Shown here: positions 38,021 through 48,562 of the stretch, piece by piece | Layout: the number at the start of each line of letters is the position of its first letter | How positions within the stretch are numbered: the stretch's first letter is position 1 | Assembly: GCA_007994965.1 (NCBI GenBank) | Contig: VOPW01000002.1 | Span: forward strand, 58,477-122,476 | Direction: 5' to 3' | DNA: 64,000 nt | Source: Piscinibacter aquaticus | GTDB taxonomy: Bacteria; Pseudomonadota; Gammaproteobacteria; Burkholderiales; Burkholderiaceae_C | Made by a program: the position numbers and the translations under genes | Notes under the pieces: generated by a model | What the model was told of the DNA's origin: nothing | Database searches by the model: none | Seen by the model: the letters and a program-made list of their open reading frames with translations, nothing else

Positions 38021-38362
38021 GGGCCGTTAGCTCAGTTGGTTAGAGCAGAGGACTCATCAAGGTGGTGACCCTGGCGTGAGAGCGCCAGTGGAAAACCGGG
38101 TGAATTCAGGGAAACCGTCCGCTTCCACAAGGAGCCCGGCAACCGTGAGCCAAGCCCACCGAAGGCAGGTCAGCGAATCGGTAGGTGGGAAGGTGCAGAG
38201 ACTAGGATGCGAGGAGCCAGTCCGATAAGCATCCCGAGAGCGCCCGGCACCCAACCAGCGTCCTTAAGGCGTGTTGCGGGTGATGAGATAGTCCGAGGAG
38301 CAGCGAAAGCTGCACAAACTTGAATCCTTTGGTCGCTGGTTCGAGCCCAGCACGGCCTACCA
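38021..38362 (+). tRNA. tRNA with CAU anticodon, probably tRNA-Ile2, split by a group I intron
   Basis: Exon 1 is 38021-38057 and exon 2 is 38323-38362. Joined, they give a 77-nt tRNA with acceptor GGGCCGT/ACGGCCT (G-U at the first pair), D arm GCTC AGTTGGTTA GAGC, anticodon arm GAGGA CTCATAA TCCTT, T arm GCTGG TTCGAGC CCAGC and encoded ACCA. Anticodon CAU. The variable and T-arm sequence TTGGTCGCTGG closely follows E. coli ileX, so tRNA-Ile2 (lysidine-modified, reading AUA) is favoured over elongator Met, which cannot be excluded. The intron sits between positions 36 and 37. If this is the only such gene in the genome, splicing is essential. Confidence 0.9.
38058..38322 (+). ncRNA. Group I (IC3-like) intron in the tRNA anticodon loop
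   Basis: 265 nt. The 5' exon ends CAU and pairs with intron GUG (P1, U-G wobble at the splice site). P2 is CTGGCG/CGCCAG. P3 is CCGGG (38097-38101) with CCCGG. P6 is CCCACC/GGTGGG. P7 is the GACTA/TAGTC pair within GCAGAGACTAGG and GAGATAGTCC. A GGATGC/GCATCC stem lies between them, P8 is CACCC/GGGTG, and P9 is GCAGC-GAAA-GCTGC with a GNRA loop. The last intron base is the omega-G before AATCC. No ORF or homing endonuclease is inside. One mismatch is visible in the probable P4. Homologous in position and core to the known 205-nt intron in Azoarcus tRNA-Ile(CAU). Confidence 0.9.
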
Positions 38363-38683
38363 AGTATCCAAATGATAGATGAGCGGATTTCGATGGACTC
38401 TATGGACGCGTCCAAATCGACCGCGAATCGAAAGCCAGCACGTGCTCCTGCGGCAAAAGTTCGCCACCGAGGATAGTGAAAAACGGTTCGCGACGTTTGG
38501 GCTATTCGCGGCGGCGGCAGACATCCGACATTTGCTCTGCCTGTCGGTTTCCGAAGAGGCCTCATGCAGGGCCGCCCTGGACCTCGTCTGCGCGGCTCGT
38601 GCCAAACGGGGGATGCCTACTAGGGCTGAACCGTACCGATTTTCGAGGAGGCCTGTTGGCTTGAGTCAGACCGCTGTGGTCTA

Positions 38684-39707
<1,024 letters not shown>

Positions 39708-39947
39708 TTCTTGTAGTGGCGGTCGAGCTCCGCCTGGGCGAAATACGCGCTGGCCAGCTTCAGGATCGCGATGGTCTTACGCAGGTCACGGACCTCTCGC
39801 TCGAGCATCCTTAATGCACTGCTGCCCGCCCACCGTGGCACCGGGCCGCACGGCGCGCTCGATCACTTCGGGGAAGACTTTCGGGGACTTCCTCATCTTG
39901 GCTCCATTCTCAATCGAAGGAGTCTCCTCGAAAGACGGGGCGGTTCA

Positions 39948-40525
39948 ATGCCTGCGCCACCAGGGTCGAGTACGGCCTACGAGGCGGCGCCCTTCGGGGC
40001 CCACTTGCCGAATCTGGCGGCGAGAGGAAACGGTTGCGACGGTTTGCGGGCTCGTCGCGGTGTTCACACGGAAGAAGTTGAGCGATTGACCATGCTGGAC
40101 TGTGACGGCTGCCCACTGAGCCTGCGCTCGCACGAAGGTCTCGGTGCGTCGTGCCTTGTCAACGACAACTCTGCGCTGCAATCCGGGGGGCCTCGCCGGC
40201 CACAAAACCAATGTCGGATCAAGCGCGGATTCAACAGCACCGACCGACCACTGGTCATGGAAAAGCGTGGCGCTTTGCCGCTTCGTTGTCGCGGCAGTAG
40301 GCACCTGAGAGCTCCGACCCAGCGAACTGCCACTTATGATTCGCGGTCAAATCCTTACGGCCCCGAATCCATTTTCGGCGATGTTTTCTGCCGTTCGGAC
40401 CTGTCGGTAACCTTTCAACCAATGGCGTTACAGATAGATGGCAAGAGGGCCTGAACGGCCACGGATAACACCTGCCCCGCAATATCGGACATGAATTGAG
40501 CCCCTCCGCGTCTTGCTACAGGGGC
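39948..40525. other. No gene recognised
   Basis: About 580 bp between the diverged IS3 copy and the tRNA-Leu promoter; frames are short or overlapping and show no domain. Confidence 0.45.
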
Positions 40526-40554
40526 TTGCTTTCCGCACAATTGTATATTATGGT
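40526..40554 (+). promoter_or_regulatory. Promoter of tRNA-Leu
   Basis: TTGCTT (40526-40531) and TATGGT (40549-40554) at 17-bp spacing, 11 bp before the tRNA; a TATTAT at 40546 is an alternative -10. Confidence 0.5.
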
Positions 40555-40565
40555 AATCGTATGTT

Positions 40566-40649
40566 GCCGGGCTGGTGGAATGGTAGACACATCAGACTTA
40601 AAATCTGACGGGTGCGCCCGTGCCGGTTCGACTCCGGCGCTCGGCACCA
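40566..40649 (+). tRNA. tRNA-Leu(UAA)
   Basis: 84 nt with acceptor GCCGGGC/GCTCGGC (one G-U), anticodon arm CAGA-CTTAAAA-TCTG with anticodon TAA, a long class II variable arm (CGGGTGCGCCCG), T arm GCCGG/CCGGC and encoded CCA. The D loop reads GGAATGG where GGAATTGG is usual, perhaps one more homopolymer loss. Confidence 0.9.
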
Positions 40650-40672
40650 TGAAAAACTTTGTGGAGAAAGCG

Positions 40673-41016
40673 ATGAAGGATGATGTAAGTTCGATGTTGG
40701 AGAAGCGTGCCTCACTCGAGGCGGAAGTGCGCGCCCTCGATCAACAGATTGCGGAAATGAAGGAAGTTCAGCGCGGCGCTCAGATTAATGAGGTTCGGGG
40801 TTTGATCAGCAGATACGGCCTGGCCATGAAGGAAGTTTTCCCCTCGGCCCAGACTGGCAAGCGGAAGCCGGCTGCGGATAAGGGGTGATGAAGGTGAAGC
40901 CCAAGTATCGCGATCCCCAGAGCGGACACACTTGGACCGGGCGAGGGCTCCAGCCGCGCTGGATCAAAGAAGCGCTTGCATCGGGCGGCACGCTGGAGCG
41001 GCTTCTTATTAAGTGA
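40673..41016 (+). CDS. H-NS-family nucleoid protein, one frameshift
   Basis: The N-terminal oligomerisation helix (MLEKRASLEAEVRALDQQIA, then EMKEVQRGAQ) is in the frame ending at 40888. The C-terminal DNA-binding domain KYRDPQSGHTWTGRGLQPRW, then IKEALASGGTLERLL, is in the frame 40888-41016. Adding one G to the GGGG at 40882-40885 fuses them to a normal H-NS-like protein of about 114 residues. The motif TWTGRGLQPRW is the H-NS minor-groove hook region. The start at 40673 is chosen for the GGAG 6-8 bp upstream. It lies 23 bp after tRNA-Leu, so both may share a transcript. Confidence 0.8.
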
Positions 41017-41371
41017 ACTCGGCGAATATCAGGCGAAGTTGAACCGTGACGCTGCGTCACTCGCAGCGACGGTATTCAAAGGATTCGCAGCGCACAACGC
41101 TGGTCGTACGACAGGCTAGCCCCTCTGGCCGGGCGGCATACCCCCGCTGGTAAGATGCTGCTGTGGCAGTTGTGCAGCCACCACCTGCGAAGAGGACCAT
41201 GTCCAAATGGTCTCAACGCTCGAAGTAGCACCAGGGGTAATCGTATTTTTCCAGCAGATTGCCACGCTGCCCCAGAAAAACTCCTACCGCGACAACCACT
41301 TGCGAAACCGCCCTTTCCGGAGCCTTCGTGCTTTCGGTGCAGATTGGCAGGCCTCGATCCGGCCCGATCCG
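41017..41371. other. No gene recognised
   Basis: About 355 bp; a 99-codon minus frame here is rich in Arg, Gly and Cys and is not credible. Confidence 0.45.
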
Positions 41372-43056
41372 TCATCCCGATGGTGCCTCGAACGCCCCGC
41401 CTATCTGGTTGGCCCGGCGAAGGTCATCCGAGTGCAGGTAGGTGGACGTGGTCGATAAGGACGCATGCCGCAGATTGTCGCGCACAGTGGTCAGCTCAGC
41501 TCCGCGCTGAAGTGCGTGGGTCGCGTGCGTGTGCCGCATCCAGTGCGGCGTGGCCCGCCGCAACTTCTCGGCCAGCGCGGGGTTCGTGTCAGCCAGGACA
41601 TCGGCCGTCATTCCGAAGAACCTCTTCACGATTGCCCACAGCCGCTTGGACGTGATGCCGGCCTCGCCCTCGAGGCTGCGGAGCAAAGGCGTGGCGGGGT
41701 TCCACTTGGACGGTGTCACAGGGAGACCGCGTTGCACCGGTGCCGGTCCAGGACCCCGCGCGCCAGCCCCGGCAGCACCACTTTACCGGCCTTGCTGCCT
41801 TTGCCGACGACGTGTGCAGCCAGTGATCGCCGTGCGCGTCGGCCTCGATGGATCCCAGCGTGGCGTGCACCAGTTCGCCAGCACGCAGCCCAGTGCTGTA
41901 GCTGAAGTCGATCAGGAAGCGAAGCCTTTGGGCAGCGTCCGGCTGCCAGCCGTACGACCACTCCAGCCCTTCTGCGACCGTCCTCACGAGCTTCCATTCC
42001 CCCTCGGCGAAGGACCTCGTCGTGTCCAGGGTCGCCTGCCCCGTGCCGCGGACCTTGATGCCGGCGAAGGGTTGGCCAGCACGTATCGCTGCTCGATCAG
42101 CCACCGGAACATCGAGCTCAGCACGGAGAGCGCATAGGCCCGGGAGCGCGTGGACAGCCCGCCGGCGAACGGCCGCCACTCGGCGGAGGTGCGCGGCGCC
42201 GCTGGCCCGATCCAACGCGCTCTCGGCGAGGGCTGTCGCAGGAAGGCCCGATACGCCACGGCGTCCTCGGTGGCCAGCGAGGACAGCGCGAGGCCACGCT
42301 CGACGATGGCCCACAAGATGAGCCGCTCGGCTTCCTTGCGGTAGGCCCGCTGCGTGGCAGGCGCTTCATGCAGCGACAGCCAAGCCCGGGCCGCCTCGTA
42401 GTCATTGTTCGCCCGCAGGACGCACGATGCGCGCGGAGCACGATGCAGGCCCTTGCTGCCGTCCACCTCTTGCGGCACAACGAGCCTCTCCCAGGGAAGC
42501 ACATCCGATGGCGCCTGAGCGACGAGCAGCGCGCGGGGCCGGTCGGTCAGGTCAGCATGGGCAGCGAAGAAGGCCTCGATCCGGCGTGCACCGGCCACGC
42601 CGAGACCGTCGATGTCGACCCACCAACGCCTGCGACGCGGTACGCGCAACGTGAGGTCAGCCAAGGTCTTGATGCCAGCGTTGCGCAGCACGACGGCAAC
42701 GCGAGGCTCCAGCCAGAGGTCAACCCCGTCGCCGATCAGGGGGACGGGAACGGTCGCGTTGCGGAGGTGCTCGATGGCTGCAGCCATGGCACGCGCGGCC
42801 GCTGGACCCTTGCGGGCTGGACCCACGAACAGCTTGGCGAGGTCGTCTCGGTGGTGCGACTGGCGAACGCAGCGATGTCACGGCGAATCGCGCCGATGAC
42901 GCCGCGTGAGGACTGGCCGCGCGCCGGAGCATCACCGAGATACCGCGTCACGGCGTCTCTCGACGGCAAGCCCTCCAGCCAAGCCCGGAGTGCCGCGAGC
43001 GCTGCAGCGTCAGGCAGCGAAACGGACTGCGCGGTTACAGACAGGCGCGTTTTCAC
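41372..43056 (-). CDS. Tyrosine recombinase 2, four frameshifts
   Basis: Begins MKTRLSVTAQSVSLPDAAAL; N-domain reading IEHLRNATVPVPLIGDGVDL; core-binding AYRKEAERLILWAIVERGLA. The catalytic domain has LIDFSYSTGLRAGELVHATL (first Arg), ATPHWMRHTHATHALQRGAE (HxxR), LRHASLSTTSTYLHSDDLRR (His, Tyr). Breaks lie near 42845, 42070, 41815 and 41720, at least two of them single C losses. It is a paralogue of the recombinase at 23492-25429 and closer to the fragment at 60010-60390. It is transcribed divergently from the antitoxin gene at 43278. Confidence 0.8.
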
Positions 43057-43242
43057 CGCGAACAGTTTGCGCCGCTGGAAGCGCTATGCTACTAAGGTTA
43101 GTTATCGGTATAGCAGCGACAAGAGGCCTCTCGTTTCAGATCTGCGCCCCCGGGTTCGGGCTTGGCTCGCCCTTGGTCAGCGCGAGCGGGGGAGTCGCCG
43201 CGGCCGTGACATCGCGTTGCTGGCTGTCTCCATTTGTCGCAT

Positions 43243-43271
43243 TTGCTTGGTTGTCCGGCTTTGCCTACAAT
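43243..43271 (+). promoter_or_regulatory. Sigma-70 promoter of the second RES module
   Basis: TTGCTT (43243-43248), 17-bp spacer, TACAAT (43266-43271). The predicted transcription start falls at or next to the ATG at 43278, so the message may be leaderless. Confidence 0.65.
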
Positions 43272-43277
43272 TCATCT

Positions 43278-43892
43278 ATGAGTACCGATCTCAGCACTCC
43301 CGTCCTGCTGCGCCGGATCGCGCAGCTCGAGGCTACCGTTGGGCGCCTCAGCGAAGACCTCGGCACTCTTCGCTCCGCGGTCAGCAAGCATGGGCTGCAA
43401 CTGCCAAGGACACGAGGCGTTCGAGCGCGAGTGGCGCACGCCGACTCCGCCGCCGCGGACAACTTGCATGCTCAGGCCACCGGCGGGCTAGTGGGCGCCA
43501 CCGCGCGCGGCGAAGCAGCGCGTGTCCAGTGGGTCAAGGATGGCCTCGTCGTGCCCGGCGAGCAACTCGCGCAGGCCTGGGGGCTGACGCGCCAAGCGTT
43601 GGCGCCGGCCGCAGACCGTGGCGAAGTCTTTGCAGTGAAAGTCGGCAACCGGCTGTACTACCCGGAGGCATTCCTGGGGATGGACCGCGAGGCTGTGGCA
43701 GCCATCTGCCGCGCGCTAGGTGACCTCGGCGCCAGCGAGAAACTGATGTTCTGGCTGCGCGAGCACGGCGCCCTCGCTGGAAAGAGCGTTGCCGCCGCTT
43801 TGGAGGCGGGGACTGCCTTGGCCAAGGTGGAGCGCCTAGCCGCGGCATGGGCGCGCGAGCGAGGCGCTTCGCGTGTCGCTGCGGCTGCCTGA
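43278..43892 (+). CDS. Putative antitoxin of the second RES pair
   Basis: 204 residues. The N-terminal coiled coil (LLRRIAQLEATVGRLSEDLG, then TLRSAVSKHG) is unlike the first module's antitoxin. The middle has a DNA-binding-like segment (VPGEQLAQAWGLTRQALAPA, then YYPEAFLGMDRE). The C-terminal helices LGASEKLMFWLREHGALAGK and SVAAALEAGTALAKVERLAA correspond to the toxin-binding half of such antitoxins. It overlaps the RES gene by 20 bp, showing tight coupling. The start at 43278 is fixed by the promoter just upstream. Frame intact. Confidence 0.65.
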   Translation: MSTDLSTPVLLRRIAQLEATVGRLSEDLGTLRSAVSKHGLQLPRTRGVRARVAHADSAAADNLHAQATGGLVGATARGEAARVQWVKDGLVVPGEQLAQAWGLTRQALAPAADRGEVFAVKVGNRLYYPEAFLGMDREAVAAICRALGDLGASEKLMFWLREHGALAGKSVAAALEAGTALAKVERLAAAWARERGASRVAAAA

Positions 43893-44472
43893 TCGCGGTT
43901 CCTTCGAGGATCTGCTTCGACCGACCAGGATCGATGTGGCCTCGCTCGTTCGCCTGAGCCGGCATCCGGCCACCGAGCCGTACTGGTCGGCTGGGGTCTA
44001 CCGCTTTGATGATCCAGATCCTGGCGGTGCCGACGCGTTCGGCACCTGCTACGCCGCCAGCACCATCGAGGTGGCCTTCGCTGAGAGCGTCATCCATGAG
44101 TGCGGGCGGTTCGTCAGAGGCAGCTACGAGGTGCCGGCCGCAGAACTGACCGAGCGCTCCGTCGTTCGGTTTGCCTGTGAACGGCGCAAAACGCTGGTAC
44201 TGGCTGACCTGACCGGTGCAGCGCTTAAGGCCCTGGGGCTCAACAACGACATCAGTGCATCCGCCGACTACACGGCGAGCCAGGCCTGGGCACGGGCGAT
44301 CCACGGTGCGAGTCCGCGCTGGGATGGAATACGGTACGTGTCGCGGCAGATGAACAAGGGGTTCGCCTACGCCGTCTTCGAGCGCAGTGGACTGCACAAG
44401 CTGCGAGCCGAGAAGCTCAAGGCGCGGCAGGTCGATGACCTCTGCGATCGGTTCAACGTCACCGCGGTCTGA
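43873..44472 (+). CDS. RES-domain toxin, second copy
   Basis: 199 residues from a GTG start inside the antitoxin gene. RES signatures: YWSAGVYRFDDPDPGGADAF, GTCYAASTIEVAFAESVIHE (catalytic-type Glu), IHGASPRWDGIRYVSRQMNK and YAVFERSGL. This is the larger RES subclass with a FGTCYAA-like motif and differs from the protein at 8542-9111. NAD+ degradation is the known activity of the family. Divergently placed next to a tyrosine recombinase, it may stabilise that mobile unit. Frame intact. Confidence 0.8.
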   Translation: MSLRLPDRGSFEDLLRPTRIDVASLVRLSRHPATEPYWSAGVYRFDDPDPGGADAFGTCYAASTIEVAFAESVIHECGRFVRGSYEVPAAELTERSVVRFACERRKTLVLADLTGAALKALGLNNDISASADYTASQAWARAIHGASPRWDGIRYVSRQMNKGFAYAVFERSGLHKLRAEKLKARQVDDLCDRFNVTAV

Positions 44473-44654
44473 CGGCGCGCCGTCCGAACGCCAAGGTCGG
44501 CGATCTGGTGGACACCGGCCGTTCGTCGGCGAAAACTGGTCGGCTCCAGACGGCCACATGCGGACATCCGGACATCGGCCCCCGACCGGACACCTGTGCG
44601 CACCGTGGCGTAACGCCGCATCGTCGACCCGTCAGGACAACCTAAAATCGCGAA

Positions 44655-45038
44655 ATGCGCGTCGCTCGCCGTGTCGTCACTTCATGGATCGCAATCCTGG
44701 CGGTTCTTATGACTGCGCTTGCCCCGGCGATCTCGCATGCCATGGGGGCACGCGGTCCGGTGACCTGGACCGAGATCTGCACCAGCGTCGGGGCGAAGCG
44801 CGTGCCCGTCGACGCGGAGCAGAGCGGCAGCAAGTCCGTGCCGGGGGCGTCGAACCTGCTCGAGCACTGCCCCTACTGCGCCTTACACACGGACGGCTTC
44901 CCGGTGCCTCGGGCGCTTGCGTCGGTCGCGTCGCCCGCGCTCGTCGGCGAGCTGCTGCCGCCGGCATTCCTGCACGCCGACGAGACGCTCAGCGTCTGGT
45001 CCAGCGCGCAGCCCCGCGCCCCTCCCATCTCGATCTGA
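44655..45038 (+). CDS. DUF2946 family protein, copper-locus type
   Basis: 127 residues with an N-terminal hydrophobic segment (SWIAILAVLMTALAPAISHA) that acts as signal peptide or anchor, and an EHCPYCALHTDGFP motif with a CxxC plus His suited to metal binding. Its C-terminus is Ala/Pro-rich. It is the first gene of a cluster with a TonB-dependent receptor and a YcnI-PCuAC protein, a combination associated with copper handling. A decayed second copy is at 4490-4819. Frame intact. Confidence 0.75.
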   Translation: MRVARRVVTSWIAILAVLMTALAPAISHAMGARGPVTWTEICTSVGAKRVPVDAEQSGSKSVPGASNLLEHCPYCALHTDGFPVPRALASVASPALVGELLPPAFLHADETLSVWSSAQPRAPPISI

Positions 45039-45178
45039 TCCGCCCCCACCGGGGCGTTCTCGCGGAATCGGCGGCCTGACTCTCGTCGGGCTGTTGCCCG
45101 CGAGCACGCCGCTTGTCCCAGGGCTGGTTTCTCTGCGCATGTAAGCGGCGGGCCGAGCCTCAACACGATCAGATCGAC

Positions 45179-47539
45179 ATGAAGACCACCCACTCGCTGG
45201 CCGGGCTTGCCCTGGGCTGGCCTTGCGCTGCTGGCGCAGACGACCGCGGCGCCCGCCGACAGTCCGCCCGACGCACCCGTCAAGTCACTCGGCATCGTGA
45301 TCATCGAAGGCCGTTCGCTGCCGACCTCGCTGCCCACCCAGATTCCGACGACCATGGAGGGCATCACCCGCGAGCAGATCCAGGCGACGGTGAACGCGAC
45401 CGACAGCGAAGACGCGCTGCGCTACTTCCCGAGCCTGCTGGTGCGCAAGCGATACATTGGCGACTACAACCACGCCATCCTGTCGAGCCGTGCCTCCGGC
45501 ACGGGCAACAGCGCGCGCTCCGCGGTGTATGCCGACGGCATCCTGCTGTCGAACTACCTTGGCAACGGCGTCGGTGGCCTGTCGTTCCCGCCGCGCTGGG
45601 GTCTCGTGACACCCGAGGAGATCGAGCGTGTCGACGTCATGTACGGCCCGTTCTCGGCCGCATACCCGGGCAACTCCGTTGGCGCCGTGGTGGACTACGT
45701 CACCCGCATGCCGACAAAGTTCGAGGCGCACGCCAAGGTCGGCTACGTGGTCCAGCCGTTCAGGCTCTACAACACCGACACCACCTATCGCACGTGGCAA
45801 GCCAGCGCCTCGCTCGGCAATCGAGCCGGTGACTGGGCCGGTGGGTCAGCGTCAACCGCACCGACAGCGAAGGCCAGCCGCTGACCTTCGCGACCCGCCT
45901 GGTCGCGTCCGGCACGGCAGGGTCGGCCGGCACGCCCGTCTCCGGCGCCGTGCGCGACGCCAACAACAGCCAGCAGCCGTGGTACGTGCTCGGGACCGGC
46001 ACGCAGTACCACACGGTCCAGGACCACCTGAAGTTCAAGGTGGCCTACGACATCACCCCGACGCTGCGGGCCAGCTACGTGCTCGGCCTGTGGAAGAACG
46101 AGGCACGGGGCCGCTCGGAGTCCTACCTGCGCGACGCTTCGGGTCAGGCGGTCTACAACGGGCCCGTCAACATCGCCGGAACCGCCTACGCCGGCGGCCG
46201 GGCCTTGGGCGGCGGGGACTTCCCGCTGACGAGCGAGCGGCTGCTGCATGCGATGCACGGTTTGTCGGTCAAGAGCCATACGCGCGGCACCTTCGACTGG
46301 GAGGTGGCGGCCAGCCTGTACGACTACCGGCGCGACGACAAGCGCCAGAACGCTGCGTCCAATCCGCAGACGGCAGCGCGGGATGGTGGCCCCGGCACGC
46401 TGGCAGACGGCGGCGGCACCGGCTGGAACACGCTCGCCCTGAAGGGCATCTGGCGGCCGGAAGGTTCCGAGGGTCGCCACATCGTCGATTTCGGCTTCCA
46501 GCAGGAGCGCTATCAGCTGAGCTACCAGACCTCGACGATCACCGGCAACTACCTTGTCGACGCGCCCGGCACCCGGGTCGGCAATGTCGAAGGCAACACC
46601 CGGCTGCAAAGCTTGTGGGCGCAGGATGTCTGGCGATTCGCCGACGACTGGAAGGCGGTCCTCGGCGGACGCGCCGAACGGTGGGAGGCGACCAACGGCC
46701 GCACCGACTTCTCGGCCACCAGTGCGCTCACGTACCCGGCGCGACGAGAGAACTACGTCTCCCCGAAGGCGGCACTGTCGTGGCAGGCGTTGCCCGAGAC
46801 GGTGTTCAAGGCGTCGGTCGGACGTGCCGTGCGGACGCCCACCGTGGCCGAGCTGTACGGCGCGACCTCGACCGCCAATCCGGCCAACACGCAGTACATC
46901 AACGACCCGAACCTGAAGCCCGAGAAGTCATGGACGGCGGAGCTGAGCGCCGAGCGCGAGTTCGGGCTCGGGACGGCCCGTCTGACGCTGTTCGCCGAGA
47001 ACACACGAGACGCGCTCTACAACCAGACCGCCTTCGATGCAACCGCGAACCGCAACATCACCCGCGTGCAGAACATTGACCGGATCGCTACGACTGGTGT
47101 GGAGACCGTGGTGTCGAACAAGGACTGGCTGGTCAAGGGCCTCGAGCTGCAGGGCAGCGTGACGTACGCCGACTCGAAGATCAAGGAGAACGCCGGCTTC
47201 GTAGTCACACCGGGCGACACCGTCGGCAAGTGGCAGCCGAACATCCCGCGCTGGCGGGCGACGGCGCTGGCGAGCTATCGCTTCGACGAACAATGGACCG
47301 GCTCGATCGGCGCACGCTACAGCGGGCGCCAGTACCGCACGCTGAACAACGCCGACGTCAACGGCACCACCTACATGGGCGTGAGCAAGTTCGCCGTCGT
47401 CGACGTGCGCGTGCTCTACCGCCTCGACAAGCAGTGGAGCGCGGCGTTCGGCATCGACAACCTGAACAACTACCAGTACTGGAACTTCCACCCGTATCCG
47501 CAGCGCAGCTACTCCGCCGAACTGAGGTTCGACCTGTGA
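45179..47539 (+). CDS. TonB-dependent outer-membrane receptor, probably for copper, two frameshifts
   Basis: Starts MKTTHSLAGLALG; one C is missing at about 45215 (GGGCTGGCC for GGGCCTGGCC), after which the frame reads LLAQTTAAPADSPPDAPVKS. Plug domain: SLPTQIPTTMEGITREQIQA, LRYFPSLLVRKRY, AVYADGILLSNYLG, VDVMYGPFSAAYPGNSVGAV. A second missing G near 45838 (TGGGCC for TGGGGCC) leads to RWVSVNRTDSEGQPLTFATR and the beta-barrel, ending FHPYPQRSYSAELRFDL. The corrected length is about 785 residues, normal for the family. The substrate is inferred from the DUF2946 and YcnI-PCuAC neighbours. The stop is 11 bp before the next start. Confidence 0.8.
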
Positions 47540-47550
47540 GGAGCATCGAC

Positions 47551-48419
47551 ATGATCGACCAACGCATCCTCTTTTCGCTCTTGGCCTTCGCCCCGTTCTC
47601 GGCGGGCGCCCATGTCACGCTGCCGCCGGGCGGCGCGACCGCTGGAACGGTTTACCCGGCTTCGTTCCGGGTGGGGCACCCGTGCAAGGACGCGAACGCG
47701 ACGACGGCCATCCGCGTGCGCATCCCCGAGGGCTTCGAGCCAATCGAGGCCGTTCCGCGCCCGGGCTGGAAGGCCACCTTGTCTCGCACTGAGGTTGCGT
47801 GGACGGCGGATGGCCCGGGCACCGCGCTGCAAGGCAAGGAGCGCGCGCAGTTCACCGTTCGGGGCAAGCTGACCAGCACACCGGGGACCCTGTGGTTCAA
47901 GGTCCTGCAGGTGTGCGACAAGGGCAGCGCCGACTGGGCCGACGTGCCCAGCAAGGACGGGGACAAGCCGGAGTCGCCGGCCGCACGCCTGGACGTGCTT
48001 CCACCGGGCGTCGCACCGGTGGACTTCCGGGACGCGTGGGTCCGCAGCACGGTGGAAGGTCAGCGCTCGACGGGTGTGTTCGGCAAGCTCACTTCGGGCG
48101 CGGGCGCCGGGCTCATCGGCGCCTCTTCACTGTGGGCAGAGTCCGTCGAGGTCCACGAGATGAAGATGGAAGACAATGTGATGCGCATGCGCGCCCTGAA
48201 CGGCGGCCTCGACCTGCCGCCCGGGAAACCGTCGAACTTCGCGGAGGCGGCTACCACCTGATGGTGCTGGGGCTCAAGCAAGCGGTGGCGAATGACCAGG
48301 AGATGCCGCTGGTGCTTCGCTTCGTCGACCGTGACGGGCGGGCTTCGGAGCGAAGCGTCAGCGTGCGTGCGAAGACTGGTGCCGGAGCATCCGTGTCGGA
48401 GCACATCCACCCGAAGTAG
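47551..48419 (+). CDS. YcnI (DUF1775)-PCuAC fusion, periplasmic copper protein, one frameshift
   Basis: Signal peptide LFSLLAFAPFSAGA followed by HVTLPPGG, so the mature protein would begin with His, the copper ligand of YcnI proteins. The DUF1775 part covers about residues 20-160 (FRVGHPCKDANATTAIRVRI; WFKVLQVCDKGSADWADVPS). The PCuAC domain follows: ASSLWAESVEVHEMKMEDNV, MRMRALNGG, then after one missing A near 48225 (GGGAAACC for GGGAAAACC) GGYHLMVLGLKQAVANDQEM. HEM, M and HLM are the PCuAC copper ligands. Ends in EHIHPK. Corrected length is about 289 residues. GAGGAG serves as RBS. Confidence 0.85.
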
Positions 48420-48562
48420 TGCTGCGGCGGTTGTGAGGCGTCCGGTCCTGAACTAGGTGAATGTCGGCAACGGGTCGTGGGCTGCCGGTCACCAGTCACC
48501 ACTGGACGTCAGCTGACCATCCCATCGCCGGCATGCCTGCCTCAGGCACGTTGCCGTGGGTC

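Noticed and set aside
37732..38043. 103-codon gene ending inside the tRNA
   Set aside because: No domain, and its 3' end overlaps a well-supported tRNA and its -10 element.
38058..38322. Group II intron or archaeal-type tRNA intron
   Set aside because: No group II domain V; the P3/P7/P8 core, 5' exon U and terminal G are group I features; 265 nt is far longer than a bulge-helix-bulge intron.
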